Counted from the first letter of the stretch, positions 22,860 through 35,685 are shown. The stretch is DNA of 64,000 nt from Cacajao melanocephalus (GCA_963573385.1 CAUYLG010005252.1:28210-92209); one strand, 5' to 3'. A program made the numbers and translations. Notes: a model not told the origin generated them from the sequence alone.

Positions 22860-24420
22860 CTATCAATCTTGTTAGTGGTAGAGAATTAATCAAAAAAATA
22901 TATTGCTAATGGTACAATTTCAGGCATATTGCAGGCTGGTAGAAGAGAAGTTTTGGGACCAAGAGACCTGCCCTGCTTCTATCAATCATCTCACAAAAGT
23001 ATCCACATGAAAGGCTGCTCTTGAGCTGGTAGCTAATGTTCCTGGAAAAACTCCCTGGCAGGTACCCAGGGAGACTAGTTTAAAGGGAGGTTGTTACACT
23101 TGTCCTCTCATCTTTGCTTAGCGAGTGACTTAGCTAAAAAGACCCTCTACCAGGGGACTGGGACTCTGCATGAAAATTTTAGCTCTTACTCGTCTATTAA
23201 GAGCCCCATGTTAGGTGCAAAGGGCTGTCTGTTGGCCTCACAGACCATTATTCCCAGTATCTGTGTTTCACAATTTCCTACCTATGGACAGTGTGTTTAC
23301 TCACGTAACATTTGCAATCCTTGCGTTTGCAAACGTCCATCTGTAACACCTGGGTGTATCCATTTCCATTTCCCAGAATCTGTCTTTTACAGGCTTTTTT
23401 TGTTTTTTTTTGACAAAATTTATGTTAAGGGATTTCACCTCTCAACATACCTGGGCCCAGGATAGTTGCTGAGTTGCTGTGATATTGGAGGGAATCGCTA
23501 GGAAGTGACTTGCATAGGGAAAAAAAAAAAAGTCAGGTCAAGCAACAAAAAGGAGAAATACCATGTAAGCCAGATTTATTTCTACAATAACTGGAAATTA
23601 AAAGAAGAAACATTTGTCACGTGTCAAAGCTGCCTGGCAAAACTAGCACCCTATTAAGCATGGGTCCAGCTATCTCCAGAAATAGTTCCTGAATCATATC
23701 TCAACAATTCTTTTATGTTTCTTTGACTTATCAAAAACGCTCCTAAAATCCATTACTTATTTTGAAAACTAGACTTTGTATCTTAAGTGGTTAAGCATAG
23801 CAAAATAATAAAGTGAGAAAGAAGTATCTGAGAAGCAGCACTAAGAATCCAGTGTCTATGGGCAATCATGAGGGCTTACTGAGCTGGGAAGTTTTGGGGG
23901 TCACCCAAAACTTGGGGGTCCAGTCTGTTACATAGTTGGATTAAGTAGTCACCCACATAGCATCCTATGAGTGATTCTAAAAGTCACCCTATCCCCAGAT
24001 ATCTGCAATCTCTGTCAGAGTGCCACAGTGACTCGAATTCTATGAAAGGAAATGTAATCTTTAGGTTAAACAGTGATTCATTAAGTGTCCTATTTTAGAG
24101 TGCAATATCCATATGAGAAAGAACTCTTCAAATCCTAAGTCACTAACAGCTTAAAAGGATTTATTTAGTCATGTCTGTTTTCTACAGTATGTCAGGGACC
24201 TGGGCTATGTTAAGTGCACAGTCTGTCAGTAGGGTTTTGTTTGAGTGCTTTTGGGAGGGAGTGAAGGGAAATGGAGGGAAAAGGAAGCTTCAATGAGAGA
24301 AAAAAATATTAAAAAGTAGAGTCGCTGGTCCCAAAGAGAAGCCTCATCTGCTTCACAATGTTGCCTAGAACCATGCACTCGAAATCCACCAAGAAGGACT
24401 CTATTTTCCAGTGGGCTAGC
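22860..24420. other. Intergenic stretch, nothing recognised
   Basis: No gene or clear repeat seen. A short poly(A) at 23520-23531 and a T-rich run at 23395-23410. Confidence 0.5.
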
Positions 24421-24423
24421 CCA

Positions 24424-24580
24424 GGGGGCCTCAAACCTAAATGTGCATAAGAATCACCTGAGGATATTGTTAAAATACAGATTCTGATTCAGTAGATCTA
24501 GGGTAGAGCCTGAGATTCTGCATTTCTTACAAGCTCCCAGGTGAGGCTGATGCTGCTCTACCCCAGACCATGCTCTGAAC
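24424..24580 (+). mobile_element. MER5A hAT-Charlie MITE
   Basis: Matches the MER5A pattern: 'cataagaatcacctgaggatattgttaaaatacagattctgattcagtagatct...gcctgagattctgcatttcttacaagctcccaggtgaggctgatgctgct'. Both tips are decayed. Confidence 0.75.
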
Positions 24581-24584
24581 AGTG

Positions 24585-26690
24585 GGGGTTATATAGAAGG
24601 CCCAAGTATCTTCAGAACTTCATGCTGTTCCTCCAGTGGGACACAAGTACAATCCTGAGCTAATGGAAACCCTTCTATGACTGGTACAATGGTGGAAGCC
24701 CGTTCTGGAGTGCACCCCTGCCTGACCTGCACAAAGTGGGGGACACGTCTCTTTCCAGGAGACTTGCATCTGAGTTGGGACCATCCTGCCCCTTCTCACC
24801 CCTTCAGGCCCAGGGTCATATTTGGTGTACCCAATGCCTTTTAACAATTTCAAGACCAAGTTGGGTCCTAAAATACTTTAACTCCCAGCTAACGCTGAAA
24901 TAATAATACGAGAATTGCTGTTAGCAGACAGTGAGCCCAGTGCAGTGTTTGATGATACCAGTAATAAAGGCAAGAGAAATCCTACAATCTCACATTTGCA
25001 TGTGCAGAAGATTAAAATTCCTCCCATGCCTACAAAACAAGGAAGTCTTTATTTCCCTCTCAAACAACTCAAGGAGGTAAGAGCATACAAGTCAACAGCA
25101 GATTACTCTGTCTCATGATGTGATCCAGTCTTTGGCTGAAGCTCTGTTTACTGCTATGTACAGATGAGGCAGGATGCTCAGAGAGCTTTGGTTGGTGGAA
25201 CTTTGCCTAGGATGACCCCTGTCTGAAAACTCCCCCTAAAGCAAGGTAACTCATGCTGCCTGAAGCAAAACCAGCTCCTAAGGATGCACATACCAAAATA
25301 AGCAGACAAGAAGGTTTTGAAAACAACGGGAAATAAATGAACTTGGTCTCTTGCTGCTGGTGTGGAGCCTCTGTTTTTGCTCTTGCCAAACCTCCCTCCC
25401 ACGGTACCCCGAATCCTGTGCTAACCCCTCCAGTCTGGAGACCAGGCAGCTACTCTGTAGCCCATTTCCTTATTTGGTCACTAAAAGGCCACCTGATAAC
25501 GGCTTAACCTATAACCCTTCCTAGGGCATTTACTTGTGGGTAGGCACTCTGGTCATCTATTGTACAGAAAAGGGGAATGGACTTCCTTCCATTACCATGA
25601 GTGGACTTCCTTTCCACGGCCCACTCAGTCACTAAGGGAAAGATGGCTTTCTGGACTAGGTCTACAAGGCATCATTTCAGGTTTCAGCTACACACTTTTC
25701 ATGCAGCAAAGCATTATTATGTCCACTAAGTATTGAATTGCACAGGATACCAATGCAGCACTTGTCTGAAAGCTATGACATTTGAGAAGCCATAGCTTTT
25801 AGAGGTAGAAGAGTCCTTGGTACCCATCTCTAACTTACCCCCCAACCCCATTTACCAATAAAGAAAAAAAACCCAAAGACGGTGTTACAAGAGATAAATG
25901 ATTTCCAAGACCACAAAATTAGGACCAGAATCCTCCCTCCCCTGAAGCAGAAGAGCCACAGCGTCTACCGTCAAGGAAAAAGACTTAAATCACAACCACG
26001 GAGATTTAGATCTGGCAGAAAGAAGAACTCGCTGGTAATGAAGATGATTAAATACTAAAACAGACAGCCACAGGGAATTGTGAAATCGTCCTCCCTGGAG
26101 ATCTTTGAAAATAGGACAGTTAACCATCTGTCTGAGATGGTTTAAGTACCGTCCTGCCTTGGAAGTAGGAAAATAATAAGATGATCCCCTCACCTGTCGC
26201 ATTTATGGTTTTATAGACACACCTGGCTGCAGGTGCACATACGATGGAGATGCCAGGTTGAATCTGGGCTGTGTCCCCCACTGACACGTAGATTTGTCTG
26301 CACACCTAGAGAGCATGGGAGGCCCACAGGGCTCTGTTGAGGTGGGGCGGGAAGGAGTCTGCACAGAAGAAGTTCGCACAGGAGTTTCTGGGGAGAAAAG
26401 AAGGGAGGAGGAAGAAACGGAAACCTCTATTTCCCTGGACCCCACCACCTCCTGGCCGCTTGTAGCACCACCCTACCCACTCCCTGCCTTGCAAATCTCA
26501 GGACTGCAGCTCTTGCAGACAGAACCCAGGGACTCTAAGAAACAGAGCCCTTCTTTGTTTCCAAATGACAAAGCATAGCATCCAGTAGGAGGAAAGAACT
26601 GTTTTCTCGTTTCCTTAGAACATCCAGAATGTCTCCGGCCAGGTGAAAATGACAGGGAAACGGCCTCCTTCAGTACTCGGAAGGAGACAG
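24585..26690. other. Intergenic stretch, mostly unique
   Basis: No gene recognised. 25800-25945 vaguely resembles an old MIR-type SINE in reverse (aaagacggtgttacaagagataaatgatttcc). The rest is unassigned. Confidence 0.45.
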
Positions 26691-26870
26691 TTCTGGAGCA
26701 GCAGGAGACCCTGCCTTGGCGCAGACGCCAGCGCCCCGCGGAGGGCCCGGGCACAGCCGCCCGGCGCAGAGGAGGCCAAGCCCCCGGGCCTTGCTGTCTC
26801 CGTGCACCAGCAGGGGGCGCCCGCACCTGAGGTGGATGACGGGGCTGTCGCAGTTCTGGCTCTGAACCGG
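26690..26870. promoter_or_regulatory. Small GC/CpG-rich island in intergenic DNA
   Basis: About 180 bp of clearly raised GC and CpG (cgcagacgccagcgccccgc, gcccgggcacagccgcccgg) in ordinary surroundings. It contains a consensus CTCF motif. It is not joined to a recognisable exon. Confidence 0.6.
26807..26821 (+). promoter_or_regulatory. CTCF consensus motif
   Basis: CCAGCAGGGGGCGCC fits the full CTCF core as I know it. It sits in the small GC-rich island, 18 kb upstream of the CACNA1C exon and 32 kb from DCP1B. It points away from the motif at 4903-4917. Confidence 0.75.
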
Positions 26871-26904
26871 GGTTCGCCTTTACCGCTTTCACGTGTGCTG
26901 GTTC

Positions 26905-27178
26905 CAGTGCCTAGACCTCCTTCTCCTCTTCACCCCATCACCTTGCCAGCTCCTAAGTCTTCTTCCCTTTTCCCACGAAGTTGGATTCGATGTCTCGTAG
27001 CATCCTGTACTTTCCTAATTATATTTACACACTGAATGAAAATCACCTGTCTACCTGTCTCTCCCCATTCCCATCTAGAGATTCCCTGCACAGGAACTAT
27101 ATGTTATTCACTGCTATATCTGCAGAGCCTGGCACTAAGTAGGCACTCCAAAAGGTATTTTTTGAATAAGTGAATGGG
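26905..27178 (+). repeat. L2 LINE 3' end
   Basis: Ends with 'gcacaggaactatatgttattcactgctatatctgcagagcctggcactaagtaggcactccaaaaggtattttttgaataagtgaatg', the L2 terminal pattern. Confidence 0.7.
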
Positions 27179-27639
27179 AAACTATGAGCTTTAACCACAC
27201 TAGATGAGCCAGTTAGCCCTTGAATTATTTCAAAGTAATCGGATATTGACCCAGCATATTACATTGGCCTTCTCTTTGAGCTGTGTGCTTGGGAAGTTTA
27301 TTTTGGAGTAATAAAACAGGAAGCATTATGAGGGACTCATAATATTAACCCACCACTGCACCCTCAACCTTAGTACCTCAGCCTCTGCCTGAGACCTCCA
27401 AGGGACGTGGCCCCAGCTGGGCTTGTTCATTCCATCTCTGGACAACTCTGACCATGAGCAGGTTCTTTACCAGGTTGAGCTGCATCTTGTTCCTCTGACG
27501 TCTTCCCTAGTTCTCATTCAGTTCTCTGGCATCTCACGGAGAAAGTGTACTCTCTTCCACACACCAGGGAGGCTTAGAAAAAGGAACGTGGCCTTGGATC
27601 TAAAAGGCCTTGGATGTGGCAAAATCTTAACTTTGCCAC

Positions 27640-28195
27640 ACTAAGCATGTCAGTTTGGGCAAGTCACTAAATCTCTTCAAGCCTCAGTTTCAACATCTGT
27701 ATAAAAGGAATAAAAACATCCACTTGGGCCGGGTGCGGTGGCTCATGCCTGTCATCCCAGTACTTTGGGAGGCCGAGGCAGGTGGATCACAAAGTCAAAA
27801 ATCAACACCATTCTGGCCAACATGGTGAAACCCCATCTTTACTAAAAATAAAAAAATAAAAATTAGCCAGGCGTGGTGGTGTGTGCCTGTAGTCCTAGCT
27901 ACTCAGGAGGCTGAGGCAGGGGAATTGCTTGAAACCAGAAAACAGAAATTTCAGTGAGCCAGGATCGCGCCACTGCACTCCAGCCTGGCGATAGAGAGAG
28001 ACTCTGTCTCAAAAAAGAAAAAAAAAATCTACCTGATATTTTATACAGATATCCATCTGTATAAAAGGAATAAAAATATTCACCTGACGGGGTTGTTGTG
28101 AGGATTTAAATGAATTAGTATGCTCTAAAGGTCTCAGGTATAGCAAATGTCAAAAATATGGTCATTATTATTATTAATAAATGTTGCAATACAGT
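27640..28195 (+). repeat. MIR SINE split by an Alu
   Basis: The left part 27640-27726 (gggcaagtcactaaatctcttcaagcctcagtttcaacatctgtataaaagg) and the right part about 28030-28195 (cacctgacggggttgttgtgaggatttaaatgaatt) are the two halves of one forward MIR. A segment of about 33 bp is present on both sides of the Alu (see findings). Confidence 0.75.
27727..28027 (+). mobile_element. Alu SINE, full length
   Basis: Starts ggccgggtgcggtggctcatgcc, has both monomers with the A-rich linker at about 27840-27863 and a poly(A) tail ending at 28027. Possible short imperfect target duplication (atccacttg/atctacctg). This is the first Alu from the left in the window. Confidence 0.95.
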
Positions 28196-28199
28196 TAAT

Positions 28200-30150
28200 A
28201 TATTCTCTTCCTCCCCTCTCTATGAATCCTTTCTTCTCTAGGCCAAAACACGAGCCACCCTCCCCTCCCCGTCCACGCTCCTGTCTTTCTCTGTCAGTGT
28301 TCCTCTCAGAACATGCTGCCAGAGCTAAGCTGTCTTCCAGGGCAGTAAGGCCAGGGCCAGGCAAATGCTCACCACCTCCATTTGGATGCTAGACCTCTAT
28401 TAATGGTGCCTCCATTTATTTTAGCTTTATTGGTAGCTGCATCTGCTGAGGTTACTGGACATTTTAACTATGTTATTCTCATTTCCCCAGTGGGATGTTT
28501 GCTGGAGATTTGACTTGGGGAATAATTTAAAATGAGAGAGAGCTGGGATTTTGTTGTTGTTCCCGTCTGTTTTAGCATGAGGTTGCCTTTGTCCTTAGGA
28601 TTAGAGTGTGAATCATGTTCAAAGCCCTGAAGACAACGCCCCCAAGCCACGAGGACACTGAGACCTCAGGAGACATACAGCCTGGAAGAGTGGGGGTGAA
28701 GCTCCAACTTTCAGGAAAGAAGAGATAGTCGGCTTCGTGTGTTTTGAAGGTGTAAACATAGCCTGGGATTGGAGAGGAAACAGGATCCGTGTTCTGGGGT
28801 CCAGAGTGTTGGATGCGAGAGCTGCCCTCTCAGCATCCCTGGAGAGACTGGCAGGCCAGGCAGTGGCTGAGCATATGGGTGGACTTGAGCCTGCCGATGG
28901 TGGGCATCCTGGGAGCATCCATGTCAGGGTCAGAAAGAGGACCCAGCTGGACACAGAGACCAGCTTCACTTGTTATGGGACGTCCTGCCCACACCTTCCT
29001 CAGGGTTCCTTGTAGGTCAAGGAATGGAGACTCAAGCACCTCCTCTCTGGAACAGTGGAGCAGGCCAGGGGAACTCCCCCAGGACGGGCTAGCTACATTA
29101 TTGCACCTAACCAGGCACTGCCTGTCAGTGTCATCGGCTCACCTGGCATTTTACTCCACCCCCATCTTCAGTTTAAAACCCTTTTGATCAGATTGGCAAA
29201 CATTCATTTTTCACAAACAAGGCCGCTCAAAAGCAAGCACTTGGGGGAGCATGTTTTATAGGGACAGAGGTTCTCTTTCCTCACTTGTGTTATTATTTCC
29301 AGGACCAGGGCTTTGGCGATTGTTAAATCTGAACCTAGTTCTATAAATATTTCTGATTTGAAAAGCCACACTCGTGTTCTCTGCTTCAAAATCTAAGCCC
29401 GAGATGGCAGCACCATCTCAGGAATATGGAATATGAAGAAAACACAGCATAATTGTTAGCACTGGCTCCGGATGTTATGAGCTGCCTGTCCATAATTCAG
29501 AGGACAAGACAAGGTCACTCATAAATACCACTGAACTGTGTCTCCTTTCACATGTTTTGCATAAAAGTGTTGCAGCCCCAATGAACATCAAACAAGTGTA
29601 ATGGATTGGTTTAATTCACATCTGAACACTCACAAACACGGTCACCTAATAACATTCCTGTTCCCAGCAGATTTTCATGCTTGTCAATTATTCTGAAATA
29701 TCAGCTGTCTTAACTTTGACAAACAAGATGCTAACTTGATGTTTTAACAATCCTTTCCAAGAGCAACAGTCCATTCTCAATATGTGCCATCCACAGGCAC
29801 AGGCTTGAGCCTCCTGGCTGGGGGTGCTAAATGCCCCCACCCAAAAAATATGGCAGGTGACAGAGAGATTGGTGTTCACTTTAGGGATTGTCCATGGCAC
29901 TAAGGCTGATGTGAGTTATAGTGATATAAACACTCATATGAAACTTAAACTGGGAAAGAACTCAAGCAGAGATGGATGGGTGTTTGGGACCACAGGAATT
30001 CCTCCAAGTTGCTCCCTCAGAGAATGCCCACCCCATCCATTTACCAAGATTGCAGCAGGCCATGCTCCCGTTCACATGTGAGCCACCCCTTCCCCCGCTA
30101 GCTTGCAGCATGGGGATGGGAGCTGTGGTTACACTCCTCTTACCCCTTCC
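28200..30150. other. Intergenic stretch, nothing recognised
   Basis: No gene or clear repeat family seen; open frames are short and without recognised homology. Confidence 0.5.
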
Positions 30151-30153
30151 AAA

Positions 30154-30156
30154 CAC

Positions 30157-30198
<42 letters not shown>

Positions 30199-30230
30199 AC
30201 ACATTCATTCATTCACACACACACTCACAC
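30154..30230 (+). repeat. (CA)n microsatellite
   Basis: Long AC/CA run with a central interruption (catacacacacattcattcattcacacac). Likely polymorphic in length. Confidence 0.95.
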
Positions 30231-30234
30231 AGAA

Positions 30235-32555
30235 CAACACATTTGTCTCCAGGGTTGGGAAATAATAAACAAAGGTGACTGTTGCATACTCATGGAAAGA
30301 CACTGCCCACAGCTGCCCTCTCTCTCCTGAGATCCTGCCACCATTGCTCAGGAGGCCAGAATTCTTGGGGTATCTCAGGAAGGATTGAGCAGGACTTGGA
30401 GAAAGCCAAAGAAAGCCACTGAGCCATCTGAATTCAACATGGTACCAAAGCATTCCTTACTGTATAATAAAATCCAACCATTAATTCAATTTGGAATATG
30501 GCCTGGGCATCAGAATTTTAAAATCTCCCCAATAACTTTATTTTACATTCAGAACCTTCACTCTAGGGTAAGGGGGAGGAGGATAGGTAGAGAGACAGAG
30601 ACCCAAGAAGACTGACTTTCAAGCTTCACATTCATAGAAAATAAGGACAGAAATAAAAAAGAAACTCATTCTTCAATCCTCTTTTGTTCAAACAAAAGAT
30701 ATGGGACAAGGAAGGTGACAGAGGAGGCAGGTATGCATTGTCTTCGGGAAGGTTTAGCCTGAAGAACACAGCACAGCCCCCATTCACCACGCTGCCACTT
30801 GCGTGCCAATGAATCTGGCCTCCCATTTAGCCAGTTAAACTCACTTGGGCACCAGAGGATTTGGAGAAGTGTGAACAAGCTCCTGAGTGCCACAAGTTTT
30901 GGGTTCTCCATACACAGACCACAATGCTGAGAAAGACAAAAATCCAGGTTGGACTACCAAGAGAGTGATTGGATCCTCCAATTCTGATGCAGAGGAGAAG
31001 GCCTGCCTGGTAGGCAAAAACCAAGGATGCCCACGGGCAGTTAGGCAGCAAGTCTCTGGGTCCGTTTGCTACAACAGAACAAAATCTATTGTTAGCAACT
31101 CACATTAGGTAACCTCTGAGAAGGTCTAGGCTGCTGTCCATCCTTAATTATGGGTAAGTTGAACCTGCAGAGACCTGTCTTGCCTTCTAGCAACAAATAC
31201 ACACCTGTGAGTTCTTGCCTAACACAGGGCAAAAGAGAAGGTCAAAGATGTCAGGACAAAGCTTGCCTCTGTCTTATAATCTAAACTCACAGGTAGTGTC
31301 CCCAACCTGTTGCTGGGTCTCCAGCTTCCACCTACCTCCCCTCTGGGGCTTTTGAGCCTTTCTGCCTCAGCTAAGTTCCCTGAGCCCAAGCTGCCTGCTC
31401 CTTCAGGCCTGTGGAATGTGGCCTCCTGCCTGCCTGACTCTGCGGCCCATTAGGATGCTGGCACCCAGCCTTGACCCCTTCAAGGCATCTCTGTCCTGCT
31501 GTGGCCTGTGCCTGGGCCCCAGAAAGATTAGCACAAATAACCCCATCAGCAAGGCAGACACAACTTCACATGTACCTAAAGAACTAGAGCACAGGCCCCT
31601 GTGTGGACAAAATGCAGACCCCAGGGCACACCTGAGAGCCATGGAGTGGCCCACGGCAACACATGAACCCCGGAAAGGAAGATGCCACTTCCTCAGCATA
31701 GCCCAAATAAAGACAAACCAGAGATCTGGCTCTAAAAATGCATTTTTGGCAAAGTAACCTATGAAGGTCTTGGTTTATGAGAGCAAGGAAATTAAAACCC
31801 CCCAAAAAATCTATGTTGGGCAAGATTTTATCTTGACAATGTTCCTTTAACTGATGTAGAACGTGAAGAAATTGACTGTAACTGATTCCAAGGAAGGATG
31901 CCAGAGATTCCTCAGCATTGGATCCAAGCTTAAAAAAGGAATTATTGGGCCTGATTAGTGTGGCGATTTTATTTTTTTAATCTCTCCTCTACAGTTCAGA
32001 TGTTCATGTTTACAGACAAGAAATTCCCTCCATTAACAAATGGAATACCTCGACATTGCAAAATGACACTGTGACATATTGCTCTGGTAATCTGCGTTAC
32101 GACATTGTTGCCAGGACCCACGGGGCCCACCTATCCATGTGGTTCCCCTGTCAGGCTGGGGGTTGTGACAAGAAGCTGGTAGCAGAGGCAGCGATGAGAA
32201 ACAGCCTTTCCACTGCCATGTGGGCTCTGTGCAACACCCGGGTATCATGGTGGGGCCAAATCGCACAGCCCCTGAAGTCCCTTCCTTCTTCATGCTGCAG
32301 CCCTCGGCCCTCACAAACACCCGGGCACAACAACAGTGACAGGCAGTGGGGCTAACAGAGCAGGTCCCACAAGCATAGCAGCAGCTGGGCTTTCTCTGCT
32401 GTTGGTCGCCTGACCGATAAAACCAGGAACAAGTTTTCTCTAAATAATAGAGCCATAGTATTAGCCCTTACCAATGACCAAGGTGTGGGGTGGAAAGGGA
32501 GAGAGAAATAGTTAAAAGAAAACTGTGTTACAGTCAGTTAGCCTCACCTCGGGGG
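30235..32555. other. Intergenic stretch, nothing recognised
   Basis: No gene or clear repeat. 32040-32350 is somewhat GC-richer, and the string acacccggg occurs twice (32233, 32319). Confidence 0.5.
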
Positions 32556-32559
32556 TGGT

Positions 32560-32992
32560 GAGAGACAAAGAAAGATAATAAAATTCTTTAACCAAAATGC
32601 AATATAAAAGCCATGAAAAGGAATGAAATATTGATTTATGCTACGATGTGGATGAATGTTGAAAATATTATGAAAACATTAAGTGAAAACCTTGAAAACA
32701 TTAAGTGAAAAAAGCCAGACACGAAAGTCACCTATTAGATGATTCCATTTACATGAAAAATCCAGAATAGGTCAATCCACAGAGACAGAAAGCAGAGCAG
32801 TGGCTGCCAGAGCCTTGGGTGAGCCAGGAGTAGGGAGTGACTTCTTCATGGGTACAGGGTTTCCTTCAGGGTTAATGAAAAAGTTAGTGGTGATGGTCGT
32901 ATGTTGTGAATGTGTTAAATGCCTCTGGATTTTACATGGTAAACAGGTTCATTTTTATGTTAAATGAATCACACCTCAATTTTTAAAAACTT
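32560..32992 (+). mobile_element. Old L1 (L1M-type) 3' end
   Basis: 'aatattgatttatgctacgatgtggatgaatgttgaaaatatt' (32628-32670), 'agccagacacgaaagtcacctattagatgattccatttacatg' (32714-32756) and 'gcagagcagtggctgccag' follow the 3' end of mammalian-wide L1M elements. It contains a 22-bp internal tandem duplication (tgaaaacattaagtgaaaa twice, 32670-32710). Confidence 0.7.
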
Positions 32993-33379
32993 GTAAATGC
33001 AGCACCAACATACTGGTCCCGTGAATGAGAATTGGCTTTCTGATAGAATGCAGGTTCCCCAGCACTGTGTCAGGAGTCTCTCTTTCCCTGCCCCCACCCC
33101 GCCACTTTCAGAAAGCCCCTTAAGATTACTGAGCAAGTCATTTCCACTCACCGGGCCTCAGTTCTCACTCAGTTGCTTGTAACATAAGACACGCTTTCAG
33201 TCTAAAAGGTCTATAATCCTATTACTCCTCCCCGCTCTGGGAGAACGGTTTTAACAGGCATGAGGGAACACACATCCATGACCGCGGTCATCCTCAGCAC
33301 CAAACAGAGGGCAGGAGGATCAACAGGTTACAGAGCATCTAAGGAAAACTTAGAGAAAGCCTGATAATGCCAACTTTTA

Positions 33380-33612
33380 AACAAAAACTAGTATTTATTA
33401 TTCTCTACTTGCCATACACTGTCAGTATTCGTATATGCACTGGCTTATTTCATCATCATCACAGCCATTTTACAGATGAGAAAATAGAGCTATGGGAAGG
33501 TAAATAACTTATGCAAGGCCATCACACAGGGAATAATCAGTGGAGTAGAGATTTGACCCCAGAAAGTCTGGTCCAGAGCCTACATGCATAACCTCTCTGC
33601 TTCGCAGCCTCT
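33380..33612 (-). repeat. MIR SINE
   Basis: Reverse MIR: 'actagtatttattattctctacttgccatacactgtc', 'ccattttacagatgagaaaatagagc' (33467-33492), 'tgaccccagaaagtctggtccagagcc' (33555-33581). Confidence 0.65.
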
Positions 33613-33699
33613 CCATAAACCGGATGCATTTTATTTTAGTCCTAAGCTTGGTGCTGATAGGACCATGCTTGTCCTGGATAAATGGAGGAACTCAACAGT

Positions 33700-33850
33700 T
33701 AGTGAGATAAGAAAAGAACATCGGACTGGTAGAAGATAAGTGTTCCAGATCCATCTTGGTCACTGGTATTGTGACTTTGAGCACATTAAAGAACCTCTCT
33801 GGCCCTCAGTACCCTCCTCTATAAAATAAGAAGTTGGACTAGATCAACAG
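33700..33850 (+). repeat. MIR SINE
   Basis: Forward MIR: 'ggtcactggtattgtgactttgagcacattaaagaacctctctggccctcagtaccc'. Together with the previous reverse copy it forms an inverted MIR pair about 90 bp apart. Confidence 0.55.
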
Positions 33851-33859
33851 TTTTCCAAT

Positions 33860-35685
33860 GATTTAATCAGTGTAACTGTCTTCAGATTAAGCCTCACTTA
33901 GAAGCCCAATATCTAAAACAGACACAAGCATAGGGCTGTTCTGGCTGAAGGGAGGGAGGGAGGATGCAGACCCTCTCTCCATGCCCCAAGCAGCTCCTGA
34001 GACTGTCCTGGAACCCCTGAAACTCTGTGGAATACAATTTGAAAACCTCCAAAGTTTCTTTTTAAAAATAAAACCTAAAAGCCTTAAATTTAAATACTGC
34101 ATCCTTAGGTATTCTTTAACACTGTGGGAAAACTTCTAATATTCTGGTCACTTTGCTCAAAAACATTGGTTTGGCTTGTTGGCTTTGTGCAGAGGAGGCG
34201 AAGGTTTCGGGTATGAAGTGTAAGGGTATCATTCCAAGGACAGTAAGGATTTTCAAAACCTAAACCTTCTTGGGGGAGGGGGGAGGGGCGCAGCATCCCT
34301 CTTAACTAACTGCTAGATGCTACCAGCCCAGTGGGCCTCTCTTGGGAGGCCAGCTGTTCAATTCTCAATCTGTGTGTTTTCTCTAAGTAACTCTACAATT
34401 ATTAAGCTGGGTTATTTATTAGAGTTTTACATTGATCGAAGTAGTACTACTTAATTCTTCATGAAACTTAATACTGATATTTCATCTGGCCTCCATCATT
34501 AAACTTGGTCAATGAATAATTGGACAAAAAGTGTCAGGGAGAGAGTGAGTCCCTTGTGCTCACTCTGGAAAGATCAACTGACAGAGGCCTCCAGGGAAGG
34601 GACCTTCTGCTTTAAATGCCCACACTCAAGTCAATTCCATCCTCTCCTCTCACTTCATAGGCATTTATAAATTTAAGTTTGCTGCAGTGCTTGGAAGAGG
34701 TTATACAATTGTTATGATGCAATGCTCAAGGCAGACGGCTACCCATAACTCAGAGGCCAAGACAAACAGGAGTATATTAATAGCAGCCATAACAGAATTT
34801 ATTTTCAGTATCTGGGAGCTGAGAGGATCAGCAGATAAGACTGTTAAGCATTAAAGCAAAGGAGCTTAACAAATAGGGGGAAAACAGAAGGAGAGAGATG
34901 GAGAGAAGAAAGATTGATCTCCTTTGGAAACAATGTAGCATCTGAACCAATTAACCAAGAAACAATTATGTAGTTACGGGCAACACCAGGCAAAAAGGAA
35001 AAGACATTCTCCTAAACCCCCTGCTCTGCATTTGGGTGGTACGCACCACCCAAGGGGGAAAGCACTTGCTTAGCACTGGAAGAGAGTTTATACCAAGAAA
35101 CATTTTCCTTTTCTTTACACCCCTTCTCCCCGGCATCGTCTGGATTGCTAGCCTGATGACAATAAACAAAAAAAATAACCATTTGAATTTAGTAAAATAT
35201 CACGGTGTCTTTCTTTGGGAAATGGCAGGAAAGAATTAGAGTTATTTCTCCACTAACATTTTTTTTAAACCCACAAAACCGGAAGGGAAAGCATCGTTTT
35301 GCAGTTTTAGTTCTTCTTTTAAAACATAACAGGGTACACATTTTGATTTTGTACTCCCAGAATAAAATGTCCCCAATAGTACTTCATAAGAAAAGAATCT
35401 GACCACCAGCTAGACTGAAAATCAACACTGCCGAGTCTTGTACTCACACAGCAAACTCTCACACGAAATCTTCACAATATACTTTTTAAAAATAATATTC
35501 ATATGGTTTAACTCTTAGAAGTTTGTGTCAAAAACCAAATGTTCAGAAAAGCATATACCATTTGTACACAGTGAAAAAAAAAAAGCCCATATTTATTGAA
35601 TAAAAAAAAGACATTGCCTTATACAGAAGAGTGAAGGCCTTCAGCATCTGCAACTTCCTGAGCATCCAATTACTCACCTTCAGTG
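33860..35685. other. Intergenic stretch, nothing recognised
   Basis: No gene or clear repeat; a (GA)-rich patch at 33947-33964 and several A-rich tracts (35573-35585). Confidence 0.5.

Noticed and set aside
29962..30330. His/Thr-repeat proteins encoded on both strands
   Set aside because: Translation of a (CA)n microsatellite.
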